Shown here piece by piece: positions 26,606 through 37,399 of a stretch of DNA of 64,000 nucleotides (its first letter is position 1; every line of letters begins with the position of its first letter). The stretch is taken from NCBI GenBank assembly GCA_947623455.1, contig OX392534.1, positions 6,892,001 through 6,956,000 on the forward strand, in the 5' to 3' direction. The position numbers were made by a program, and so were the translations under genes. Below the pieces are notes generated by a model. That model worked only from the letters and a program-made list of their open reading frames with translations. It made no database searches and was not told where the DNA came from. Origin of the DNA: Mimachlamys varia. Taxonomy: Eukaryota; Mollusca; Bivalvia; Pectinida; Pectinidae.

Positions 26606-29600
26606 ATGTACCTGTGGTACACGATATACCTGGCCATCACCACTGGACCATGCCGGGTATCATCCAGATCAACATACCCTACTGTAAACTCTGAACAGGA
26701 AGTAGATCCAATGTCCAGGTGCAAACCTGTCTGTAAAATAACAGGTATTTTACTGGGGAATGTGATAATTGTGTTTATTATTTTGTAACCTTAATTAACA
26801 ACCAATTAATAACATACTCGTTTTAACATAGAAATATAACAGGTGGCTTTATTATTTTGCCGTACATCCTCGATATCCTGGTGTTACACTCACCTACGCT
26901 CTCAACAAACCTGGAAACTGAAGGAAACTGCATGCTCGGGTAAAAACAAATGACCAACCGCTAGGGTTCATGCCAGTCTTTTGAAGATTACAAAGGAAAC
27001 GCGACCGACTTCAAATCTTGTAATGATAGTTATAGTTATGTGACCACGTGCACGAGATTCTTTTCATGTACATCAAAGGGTCGAACCAGTCTTCTTGCCT
27101 CACAAACGAGGTGAGCCTTGGTGAGTTTTGCCATTACATATTCCAGCGTGTAGACAGCGAAGGTGAGCGCAACCCCTAGATATAGAGGATATACGCCGTG
27201 TTAAAGCAATCAAAATAAAAATACAAATTACAACGTAATCAGGAAAAGTGTATCATACCTCCAAACCTCGAATAACACCAGGTATTTGTACATGCTCAAA
27301 TAGATAAAAGGCTTAAGGAAAATCAAGAAACACTTGGTTTAGTTATGTTTGGTTTATTTTGTTTAACGTCCTATTAACAGCCAGGGTCAATTAAGGACGT
27401 GCCATGTTTTGGAGGTGGAGAAAAGCCACCAGTCTACGGTCAGTACCTGGCAACTGCCCCACGTGAGATTCGAACTAGCAACCCAGAGGTGGAGGGCTAG
27501 CGGTAAAATATCGAGACACCTTAACCGCTCGGCCACCGCGGCCCCTCAAAAAACACAAAAACACATACTTTTAAGGATGAAGCAACAACTTGATTGCCGA
27601 TATTAATCACCACAGGAATGATACTTTGATAAGGGTTATGGGGATGTGTTGGGTGTTGTTTGAATGAGAACTGTGCTATGAATACGTATGAAGAAAACGT
27701 AGATAAGAATAACAATGCGTCAACAAATCTGGAATTCAAACTCAAATTTCTTAAACTAGGGACAAATATAAACAAAGGAAAGATTAAAACCCTTGCAAAA
27801 ATACAGGAAAATATCACAAGTCGCTCCAGAAGAGTAAGAATCTACGACACCGGCCATGTGAATCCAAGTACAAATCCAAGTAAATGCCATGTCCTCAAAG
27901 GGAGACCTTACGCATCTTTCTCAATCACAACAAGTAGGCATAATTATGAGCATTATGGGAAAACGCCCGCCTTCATATCATAAGATATAAAATGCTTCTC
28001 AATGAAACCAAAATGGTGACCATAAAACTTGATCTCGGTCTTCATCAACCTGCGTCTTTGGAATCCATGTGTCGTAAAATTATTCTTCAGCAGTAGACAT
28101 CTGTCATGAAATTCTCGATATGATGACCACGCCCTATTATAACGAATCAACTGTAAACACCTTAGGTTTGAGAATAAGGGATGTTACTTTCAAGAGAATG
28201 AAAGTTAATCATCAGAAAATCGAATTCGTCACGTTTGTCTTATAGCTAAGTAGATTGGGATTACGACACAGATATTCGAGAGATGCTGGTTGATGAGGAC
28301 TATAAACAAGTTTTATGGTCGCAATCTTGGTTTCACTGAGAAATATTTTGTATCCTTGTATGATATGAGGGTTGACTATATTTACATAGATGCGTGCCGT
28401 CGATAAAGCAAAGGACGATTACCCTACCTGAACACCTGGGCTCATATTCATGAAATCATTCTCATGTTCAAGCATGGATTTTTTGCTCAAGTCAGCTTTC
28501 TTTTAATTTCGTGTTGAACGCTCAAAAAGTAAAATGTAAACATTGAAACAGTATTTGGATTCAACTATCTTCAAATTATTTCCAAATCTTTGTCAAAATA
28601 TCATTTCATTATTTGTTTTCAACCGGGTCAAGAAATTCGGCTTGAGCACAAAATCCATGCTTCAGCATGAAAAAGGTTTCATGAATACGGGCCCTGGTCT
28701 TATTCTCTTGTACGTTTTCAAGAGTCGCATTTAAGTATCTCCTTTGTTCATATTTTACCCCTGGTTTAATCGCTTTTGGGTTTGAATTATGTTTTGTTGA
28801 CGCTTCTGTATTCTCTGAGTTTTTAGTAGTAAGCTTTCTATGTTGGTCATAATTAAGGTTAAGATCGAGGAAGGCAGCAGATATAAAGAAGTTTGTTGTG
28901 TGCCCTAACGACGGCTATCAACAGGTTATGTTTCCCCCAAACTTTGTTTGACCAGTTTTGCGAATGATATTCATATATCAATTAATTTACAATATATTAT
29001 ACACAGAAATGTGAAATGCCATTTCCTACACCCAGTGTTATCCTTCAGTATTGACAGGGAAACTTACCACGACGATTCAAGAAACAAGGATAATTAGCAT
29101 TGACATTTTCTATGTCGCTTTCGTCACTGCGAAAAAAGATATCTACTAAGAGGGAGTCTATCTTTTATCTACATGTAACATTAACTTTTGTTTCTTTTCA
29201 GAATTGCAACAACGGGGATGTAGGACAAAGGACAGCTGCACAGGAAATCTTTCCTGTCGCAGTATTTCAGAATGTATGTTGCAATGCAGCAACAAACATG
29301 TCAACATAACTGCTTGGCTAAGCATGACTGCTGAGTGTGATACTGATGATACAAGTATGTAGTATTACAATAAACTTAACAAAAATAATGAACAATGAAA
29401 AATGATCATAATTTTTCGAATATCTTGACACTTATTTCGATTAGCTGATTCTAATGATTTATGAAATGTTTGTTTGAAAATGAACAAAAGTAGCATGACG
29501 GGACATGAATGAACAGCTCGACACATGTTGTACCGAAAGTAGTCTACTCATATATACTACACACATATGTTATTCTGTAGGTGTTTTTATACGATACCAC

Positions 29601-32600
29601 ACAACAGTATACGCCAGTTTCATACCTGAAGCGGCAGGTCAAATATATTACTCCGGGTTCTGAGCTAGGGTTAATACACGAAACAACTGGGGTGTTTTCA
29701 AGACCAGCATAGCAATTTCGTAGCGACACACTGCATATTCATCTGTATATATATAGCTACCATTCTCTTCATTGCGTTTCACCTAAAATGGAACTTGGTA
29801 AATGAAATACTAGTAAGTTCATTAAATATACAGTTTTAAATGTTTATGCTATGTTTACGCTGATGCTATATCATATATAAAACATACATTGTGACGTAAA
29901 TGTCGTTTGAACATGCTTTCTCATGATTAACATTGCAGGTAGACCGGAGGGGAATACATTGACGTGTGATCCACTTCGATCTAACGAATCCTCGCTTCAA
30001 TTTGAGAAGCCCAATTGTATTCCATGGTCAATTATTTTTTCAATGCTACCATTTGATGTCACATGTTACCCTGTACCAACCAAGTGCCCTTCAATGTGGA
30101 ATTGTACAAGTAAGAGCATGTGTTACATTTTCTTTATAACTATCAGAAGTCGTGTTGTTATAGTATAATTAATATAAGTAAACGTTAAACATTTATCCTA
30201 GCTTAGCTGAAATAAATTTGACATCACGATGACAAGCAGAATAGTGATATGTTAACATAATTTTTAAAAATATCAGAGAATACCAAAGCGTCAAGAAAAC
30301 CATATTCCTAATTCATAATCAGTTAAAACTAGAGGAGCAAATGAAAGATAAACAGGGAGACCCTTGTAAAAGAAAATAAGACCAGGTGTCCCGGAAGAGT
30401 AAGGGTCTTCACCGACGACACCCGCCATGTAAATCTAGGTCAGATCCAAGTAAATCTCGTTGCCTCAAAACAAGAGCTGAGGCATAATCCTAAATCAGAT
30501 ATACTAATGAGCATATTCAAAAACGAAAGATGCAGGTAGATGAAGACTATCAGCAAGTGTTAGGCAGAATATTTCTCATTGACACCAAGATAGCGACTAT
30601 AAAACTTTCCCTTTGTTTTCATCAACCTGCATCTCTCGAATCCCTGTGCTGTGAGCTCTGAAATAACGAATCAACTGCGAAATGTGAATACCACAGGATG
30701 GAGAAGCGAGAATGTTATTATCAAGAAAGGGAAAGTTCACGATAGGAAAATCGAAATCGTCACGTGTATCATACAGCTTATTAGTAAACTGCCCGCGTTT
30801 GGTCATAGTTTAAGCAAAGATCGAGGTAAGAAGCTGATGTAGGAGAGTCTGATGTGTCTGTAATCTCATGTTTAGTGGGGTATATACGATCGACTAGGTC
30901 AGCAAACGTCTTTTTTGTTTATAGACAATACATCGTCGATTTACCTGAAAATGAAATGGAAAGATTTGGCAAGGTTTTTGTTACTCATCCTTAAAAGCCC
31001 TTCGACAAATTCCGCCTCGTGTGGAAACAAAAACCAGCCAGCCAATACAACCACATGTTTATTGCTAGTGGTTATAATTTCAGTAACAAATGTGACGATC
31101 ACTAAATCGACGACGTCGTCCACAACAACTAGCAATACAAAAAGCACTTTAAGACCGACAACACCGCCTAGTACGTCGACAACAAGAACAACACCGCCTA
31201 GTACGTCGACAACAAAAACAACACCGCCTAGCACGTCGACAAGAAGAACAACACCGCCTAGCACGTCGACAACAAAAACAACACCGCCTAGTACGTCGAC
31301 AACAAAAACAACACCGCCTGGCTCGTCTGAGAAACGTACCTCACCGCTTAAAACTCCAACAACTTGTAAGTTTTGCTTTTATAGTAGCATGAAGAAAGTT
31401 TGCAAAATAACGCATGTTCCTTAAGAAGGCCCTCTTGTACTCTGCCAAAGTATAATCGGCTTACTCCAAACCATCTCTCTGATCACATAAAAAGTTCAGC
31501 AGCAGGTACCCACAAGCACTACTCTCTGGGGAAGTCAAATGACTCACTTTTTCACGTTATATTTTATAACCCAAGCATGAGATAGCGCAAAGGTAATATG
31601 ACATCATGAAACTACTGCACAATGTTATGTTTAAAGGGAACCATTTTGTAATAACTCAACATTTGTGCAATAAAGGTTTCTTCTGCCTTTTGAAATGCAA
31701 TGTTAAGGAATGACTACATTTTGGAGGGTTATACGGTATTCACCAAAACAATAATGAGCACTTTAAAAAAGGGGGACCCCTTTCGCGTATCCAATTCAAT
31801 TAGAAAGAAAACGACAGGGCATTTATACACCGAGTGCAAACATTTTATTCAATAAATAGTCTTCAAAGGTTGCGGTCTTTCCCTAAATAATATTTCCTTT
31901 TGAAGAGTTTTCAATCCACATGTATATCGTGACGTGATCAATTTCATTTCAATAACTTAATATAAATATAATCTATGAATATTTTAACAAATATCGAAAT
32001 ACCCGGTCAGTATTCACTTGTACTTGTTCAGGGGTTTCCATGTTTTTTTCTTTGTTCGCATGTTGCCTCTAGTTTAATAGAATTTGAGTTTAGATTATGG
32101 TTTTGTTAAGCATTTAAGCAATGCTAATATACAAAAAAAATAAGTTACGCTATATAACTAAGTGGGAGTGCGAAAGTTATTGTCAAAACATTTTTTTTCC
32201 ATTCTCCGAAACTGCATTGTTTTGCACTGTATACAGTTCAGTCTTAGTTCGTTCCCATTTGGTGGAATATATTCTCCGCCACCTTAACGATAATATTGCT
32301 GCAATTCAATTACCGTTTTGTATAAATACTATATGTGTATTACTCAACATTTATTTACAGCCCCGTAGAGTTGTAAATTAAATGGGACACTATATAATGT
32401 GGCCGTATTCGTTATTATTTAAACTAAAAGAATGGTGGTTAACACATTAATATAGCGTGTTTTCTAACAAGGATCATGACGTTTCAGATTCCCTGAGTCC
32501 GTGGGTATCAACATCCACTACCTCAACACCAACAGCTGAAGGAGGTTCTACAGCCAGTCAAACAGACTCGAGCCCTGTACCTACTATCGCTGTAGCCGTG

Positions 32601-35449
32601 GGGTCCATGTTGGTTCTCTCCATTGTCGTCATCAGTATTATCGTAATCATCGTTCTCCGCCGAAATAGAAGGTATTGTCAATTCAGATATAAATTTATTA
32701 CGGAAATAAATATCTTTAACAAGGAGATCAACATAAGTGGTGCGTACTGATATAAAACATATTTCCAGCATTACGCCGCGTAGCGAGCAAACCATTTTCA
32801 TTTTTTTTTTTTTGATCTTTCAAGATGAGAAAGACACTGACCTACCTCGTCTATTTGATACCTAACTTGCAGAAGGATCTTTATAAACAACGTATTATCG
32901 CTGGTTCTTCTCATTGATCAACCTAGCCATTACCAATTCGCTACCATTCTTAGTACTGCTCTAAGTCAGAGCATCAGTTTTATTGTGATACTGTATACTC
33001 CACAAGTGGTATTAATGGGGTGTGGATGTTCAAACACTCGAAAGATCTTCTAATCAGTCTTGACCATCCCCCTCTCAAAACATGTTTCATCTATCAAAAC
33101 ATTTGATTTTCCACCCTGTACACCACTCTACAACTTACCAAACTGGAAGAGCGTCTTCGGTCTCACATTATGCGGGCTTTCTTTTCTAAGAGAGATGGAC
33201 GGCGATACAAATACATGGTTGTGAGCTATCTTGGCGCATACTTTGTGAAAAAACTCAACAAAAGCTAGGATGAAATATACTAAGAAGATATAGTACGGAT
33301 GATTGAATTCCTTATTGACAATATATTTGTTGAGTTCGGAGGGTAGATTTCCAACAAACTGTAGGCATTCTAATGGGAAAAGCTGTGCCCCAATCTTGGC
33401 TGACTGTTTTTGCTTTTTTTTTCACACCAGACTGAATTGGTAGCCGTGGTTATCAGGCGGATTACAAAAACCTTACCAAATCTTTCAATTTAACTTTCAT
33501 GTATATTTACGATATCTTGCCTATAAACAACAAAAATATTTGCTGGCAACGTCGATCGTATATACCGGTCTGAGCCTGAAATATAGGAAACAACATACTG
33601 TACTCTTCTACATCAGCTGCTTGCCTCGATCTTTACTATGACCAATATTGATATCTTACTACTAAAGATAACGTAACAGACACATATGCTGCACCTTTTA
33701 AATTTAGTAATAGATACCGTATGCCGAAAAAAATTAATTAAACTGCATCATACAGCTGTTTTGTCCTCCAAAATGTTTAAACTAATGTAGAAGCAGAAGC
33801 CATACGGTAAACGTGATGATTTCAATTTTCCTATCGTTAACTTTCCTTTTCTAGATAGTAACACCAGCTTCTCCAACCTATGATGTTTACATGTCGCAAT
33901 TAATACGTTATTCTAGGGCTAGATATCCAGGTTTTCGATAGATATCGACTGCTGGTCCTATTCTCTTGTACTTTTACGAAGGTTTCTATGTAAATCCTCC
34001 CGCTGTTCATATTTTGTCCATTGCGTAATTGGTTTTGAGTTCGGATTATGGTTTTGTTAATATTTCGGTATTCTCTGATTTTGGTGTTACGAAAAAAATA
34101 GCCCATATATTCCGTGTTTGTATCACGAGATGGAGCGTTAAGGAATGAAAATGCCAAAGTTACAAGACATATCTAATTTACATTCATGTGTGTATTTTAC
34201 TTTATAGCAGAAGAAAGAAAACAGAGAATCCAGTGTTTATTGTTAACAATATTGCTTATGGAGCCGTCACAAAGCCTCCCAAGGTACGTCTTCCTAACCA
34301 ACTTCGTAGCAACAAGTCTAGGATTATTCATTAGTCAGTGAATCTAATCATACATGCATAGCGATATTACATCATTCAAGGAATCAATCCAGTCACACAA
34401 AGTTGTATTAATGCATTGATGCATTTTATCTTGAAATTGTAAATAAATAAATTCACCCGCGATTCCCAAAGACAAAGCCATATTGACATGCAGATAGATG
34501 TCAGGTGTTGGACAAGATCGCATTACTATGAAAACATGTTGTTTTTTTATATTTTCTTGGTAAGTCCTTAAGTGTATGCTTTACTTTTTCTTCTACTCTT
34601 CAGAATCATTCAGAAACAGACAATCCCAAGAGTTCGGGTGAAATTCCCGCCAAACCGGAAGCTGACGAGGAACATTCATATTGCTACGCTTCTTTTGATG
34701 ACTCGCAACAAACTGTTAACCCTGAAGTTCAACATATTGAGGATCCCAATCCCGCTATGACATCGCTCGACGATAGTTATTTCGTGCTTGAAAAGGATAT
34801 CAACCAACATGGACACAGCAATAAAATGAACCAATCAGAATATTTTGGCGAAAAGGAAACAGCACATAAGGTTAACAAATGGGAAAATCCAAGTAACTAT
34901 TTTGTTTTAGATAACCTTGAATCCGTCTACGACACTAAGCGACCGGAAGCGGATGTGTCCTCGAACTATTTTGTTCTAGACACGACTTCTAATGAGCATA
35001 AGCATTGTGCAACAGGAACCCATGAAGAAGAAATAACAGAAACAGACGGTAAATGCTCAGGGAACGCAGACGACAATTACTTTTTAGTTGGAACAACCGC
35101 AGATGACAGACAAGCGTCTACTGTATCCTCAGAGCACTCAACAGCTAGACATCACGACCACGTTAGCAATGATAACTATTTCGTTCTGGATAAAACCACA
35201 GATAATTTAAAAGTTGTAAAGGACAACGAGACTTACTCAAGTCCTGTAAGGCAAAACAATAACAACCCAGAGAGTATTGTAAAACCAGGAACCATCGGCA
35301 CGCCCACAGCGATTCCTGATCCCTACGACCACGTGAGGATTGGTCACGTGCAGACCAATGGTTACGATGACGGAGTATATGATGAATTGAGAAAACAACA
35401 TGTCCGGTATGACGCCGATGACGTGGAAAATGAATACGACCATTGCTAG
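26606..35449 (+). CDS. Type I membrane protein with mucin-like stalk and multi-tyrosine tail (complete, 616 aa)
   Basis: Not a recognised named family. Coding exons are 26606-26744, 29202-29354, 29939-30109, 31084-31365, 32488-32671, 34208-34283 and 34604-35449, total 1851 nt, with all phases consistent (1,1,1,1,2,0). Residues 1-18 resemble a signal peptide (MYLWYTIYLAITTGPC). Two Cys-rich segments follow (residues 47-154; 6 and 5 Cys). Residues 155-248 form a Thr/Pro/Ser mucin-like stalk with TTPPSTST repeats, likely O-glycosylated. The transmembrane helix is about residues 281-305, followed by RRNRRSRRKK. The cytoplasmic tail (336-616) is acidic and holds five YFVL-type motifs near tyrosines 394, 434, 457, 494 and 527, plus YDHV and YDEL. 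An AG at 26581-26582 behind a pyrimidine tract suggests a 5' UTR intron; the frame is open above the ATG, so a slightly longer N-terminus is possible. The tail suggests phosphotyrosine signalling (inference). Confidence 0.85.
27335..27546 (-). mobile_element. tRNA-derived SINE (class II tRNA-like head), - oriented
   Basis: On the minus strand it starts GGGCCGCGGTGGCCGAGCGG, has a tRNA-like D arm, a B box GCTAGTTCGAATCTC, and the tail CTGTTAATAGGACGTTAAAC-AAAATAAACC. The long variable arm resembles tRNA-Ser/Leu. It is in intron 1 of the second membrane gene. The tail occurs alone again near 57.4 kb. Confidence 0.85.
27695..28260 (-). mobile_element. Retroelement fragment, - oriented
   Basis: Family 3' end at 27700, running to the RT C-terminal region (FDFPIVNFPF-like block destroyed, near 28200-28240). 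It meets a + oriented copy head to head at about 28260. Confidence 0.75.
28262..28822 (+). mobile_element. Retroelement fragment, + oriented, split by a nested MITE
   Basis: Starts with the AGATGCTGGTTGATGAGGAC block and ends with CTTCTGTATTCTCTG. The family block AACACCTGG-TCTTATTCTC is interrupted exactly after CCTGG by the element at 28440-28692. Confidence 0.8.
28440..28692. mobile_element. 253 bp MITE nested in a retroelement copy
   Basis: Ends GCTCATATTCATGAAA and TTTCATGAATACGGGC are inverted repeats, and similarity extends to about 55 nt on each side. Flanking CCTGG is duplicated (28435-28439, 28693-28697). Removing the element restores the retroelement sequence, which fixes its boundaries and relative age. 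Confidence 0.85.
30275..31045 (-). mobile_element. Retroelement fragment with RT core, - oriented, ending ~39 bp before an exon
   Basis: The minus strand encodes FPHEAEFVEGLLRMSNKNLA, a decayed IDDVLSI motif, and FDFPIVNFPFLDNNI, then the 3' region to about 30280. Family similarity stops near 31045, close to the acceptor (31083) of the mucin exon. Confidence 0.85.
31162..31325 (+). repeat. Coding 30 bp / 10 aa mucin repeat
   Basis: Five to six units of 30 bp encode TTPPSTSTTK/R decamers within the 31084-31365 exon. The composition is that of an O-glycosylated stalk. It sits exactly where the neighbouring paralogue has its 28-residue Ser/Glu/Lys array. Confidence 0.88.
31366..31999. other. 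Intron 4 of the second membrane gene
   Basis: No features seen apart from a short G/A run at 31770-31780. Confidence 0.5.
32000..32115 (+). mobile_element. Retroelement 3' tip, + oriented
   Basis: CACTTGTACTTGTTC, GGGTTTCCATGT, TTTGAGTTTAGATTATGGTT; the final GCTTCGGTATTC block is lost. Confidence 0.6.
33000..34082 (+). mobile_element. Long retroelement fragment with RT core, + oriented, in intron 5 of the second membrane gene
   Basis: Plus-strand pieces include LYTTLQLTKLEERLRSHIMR, RYKYMVVSYLGAYFVKKLNK, DIVRMIEFLIDNIFVEFGG, GILMGKA, and FNFPIVNFPFLDSN, ending in ATTTCGGTATTCTCTG at 34078. The catalytic YIDD is degraded to YIYD-like, and frameshifts are present. It fills most of the 1.5 kb intron. 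Confidence 0.85.
34604..35449 (+). other. Terminal tail exon with repeated YFVLD motifs
   Basis: This 846 nt terminal exon encodes the whole 281-residue distal tail. Tyrosine motifs appear as DSYFVLE, SNYFVLD (twice), DNYFLVG and DNYFVLD, spaced 23 to 40 residues apart in an Asp/Asn/Thr-rich disordered background; YDHV and YDEL lie near the end. Two copies (SNYFVL) fit the S/I/V/L-x-Y-x-x-I/V/L immunoreceptor inhibitory consensus; the others keep YxxL or YxxV but have Asp at -2. Confidence 0.85.
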
Positions 35450-35589
35450 GCAAATAGAATAATTGTAAATAGAGATTGAAAGAGATTCTTGAACATGTAC
35501 ATTTTGCTGTACGCAATTCATAATAATTTATTAATTGCGTTTGTATTTGCGTCTTCCTTTAAATGACAATGGTGAACAATCCTAATAAT

Positions 35590-35595
35590 AATAAA
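35590..35595 (+). terminator. Putative poly(A) signal of the second membrane gene
   Basis: A canonical AATAAA lies about 140 nt after the stop codon. It is AT-rich by context, so a chance match is possible. Confidence 0.4.
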
Positions 35596-36170
35596 TTGCG
35601 CCAATTATCAACTGTAGCCATATGTGCGTTTTACGAAAGGGCGATATCAATGCTATCTGATGCGGAGCGACAAGACTGTCATTGAACAATCTATGACGTC
35701 ATAAGTGACGGAGAGTTTTTCATTTTCAATTAAGCAATGCATGTTTTAGCAAATAGTGTTGCAGTCCCCAATAGCACACATTGCTTTTGCTGACAACCTT
35801 AATAAACTCTGGTAGGCTTTATGTAAGTTTGACAGCAATAGCAATGTATGTTAACACAGTTATTAAAACATTCATTACTTATATTTACACGTTGATAGAA
35901 TCATTGTGCTTTATTAAAGGATTTCAAACAGTTGATGAACAGCAAATCTAGTGAAGACAACAATAAAAGTGATAACGTCACAATGGCAATGTTGTTACTG
36001 TCTATAAGGGTGCCGGAACACACACATGCGCTATGCATTACAATGGAAGGAAGTAGAACAAACGTAAATATACTCAAATGGACAGCATTTCTGCTGGTAC
36101 TGTTCATATAGAGGTTTGCATCGCAAAAAAAATATAGCCAGTAAATGTTCATCATGGTAACCATTCTTGA
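35596..36170. other. Downstream of the second membrane gene
   Basis: AT-rich DNA with no supported feature. Confidence 0.5.
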
Positions 36171-36174
36171 CAAT

Positions 36175-36465
36175 GTATAAAATGAATATTACCATGACTG
36201 TTGTTTATTTACAGAATAATTACCATTGTTGATGAAATAGAAAATGAATATGACCATGATTATTGTGTACATGTATGTATGTACATAATAATTACCGTTG
36301 TTGGTGAAATAGAAAATTACAGATTAATTATCATTGTTGATGAATTCGAAAATTAATATGACCATGATTGTTTACTAACGGAATAATTATCATTGTTGAC
36401 GAATTAGAAAATGAATATTACCAAAATTATTTTTCATGTACAGAATATGACCATGATAACAATTT
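36175..36465 (+). repeat. Degenerate 60-75 bp repeat resembling the end of the upstream gene
   Basis: Four to five imperfect units share AATAATTACCATTGTTGATG, AAATAGAAAATGAATATGAC and CATGATTGTT. The block GATGAAATAGAAAATGAATA-TGACCAT matches GATGACGTGGAAAATGAATA-CGACCAT of the last exon ending at 35449 at about 24 of 28 positions. Confidence 0.7.
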
Positions 36466-37395
36466 GATCACTATTTATTAAGTAACCTACGATCGTTTTG
36501 GCGATGCAGAAAAAATCAGAATACCAACTGATGTACAAAGGAAAATTTCACAAAGACGGCGAGTTATAATTTACCTATCGTAAATGCATGTTACTTCATG
36601 TGTAGATTCATTTTTAATATAGGAACTAATTTGAAATTCCAATCGGCTACTTAATGAATATCATTTAATATTGTACATAAAAATCTTAAATTAAAAATAA
36701 TAAATTGCAATATGATGATTTAGTTATTTCTACTCTATCTATCGTTACTGCAGTGTATCATGTATGTTTGTTTCATCGTTCCCTATTATCAATAAACAGA
36801 AATATAGTTTCACGTGTACCTTTATACATTACTTGTGATCAAATGTAAAGGAAATAATACACATAATCAGATACGTTTACATTACACTACGTTAGAATTT
36901 TTAAAAGATTTTGGAAATATGAAATTAAAGGGTCGAGCACCATTTGCAAACGAGTCCAATAGTCCATTTAATTTGTATAAAACTTGTGTGGGTTTGTCGT
37001 GATGTGGTAGGCATAATTATGGTTGAGGATATCAGTTTTATCAGAGCGTCGTGCGTGTTAAGGAAAAATGTCTTTTGGTCAAAATATATATATATATAGG
37101 TACATACTCAAGTCTAGAGTACAGTTCACAAAACATTTGACAAGAATGACAAGAACGACCGACAGAGGGCGAACTAATCGTAAATGCAAATATTATTGCA
37201 TAATGGCCCTAACTAACTGCAATATGCTATGGCGATAGGATCATCTTAGTATGAAACGTCTTACCTAAGTGTAGTATATATACGACGTACTTACTTAAGT
37301 ACAAATTCGAATGTTTGTATGAAACGTAAATGATGACTTGCAAACACGCAAGAATAAATTGTACTTTTGCTGTATCTGTATGTTACATAGACGCC
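36466..37395. other. Intergenic, no gene seen
   Basis: AT-rich DNA with a short TA run at about 37085-37098. Confidence 0.5.
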
Positions 37396-37399
37396 TTCA

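Noticed and set aside
27459..27546. tRNA-Ser/Leu gene on the minus strand
   Set aside because: The tRNA-like head is followed by a SINE tail that recurs near 57.4 kb.
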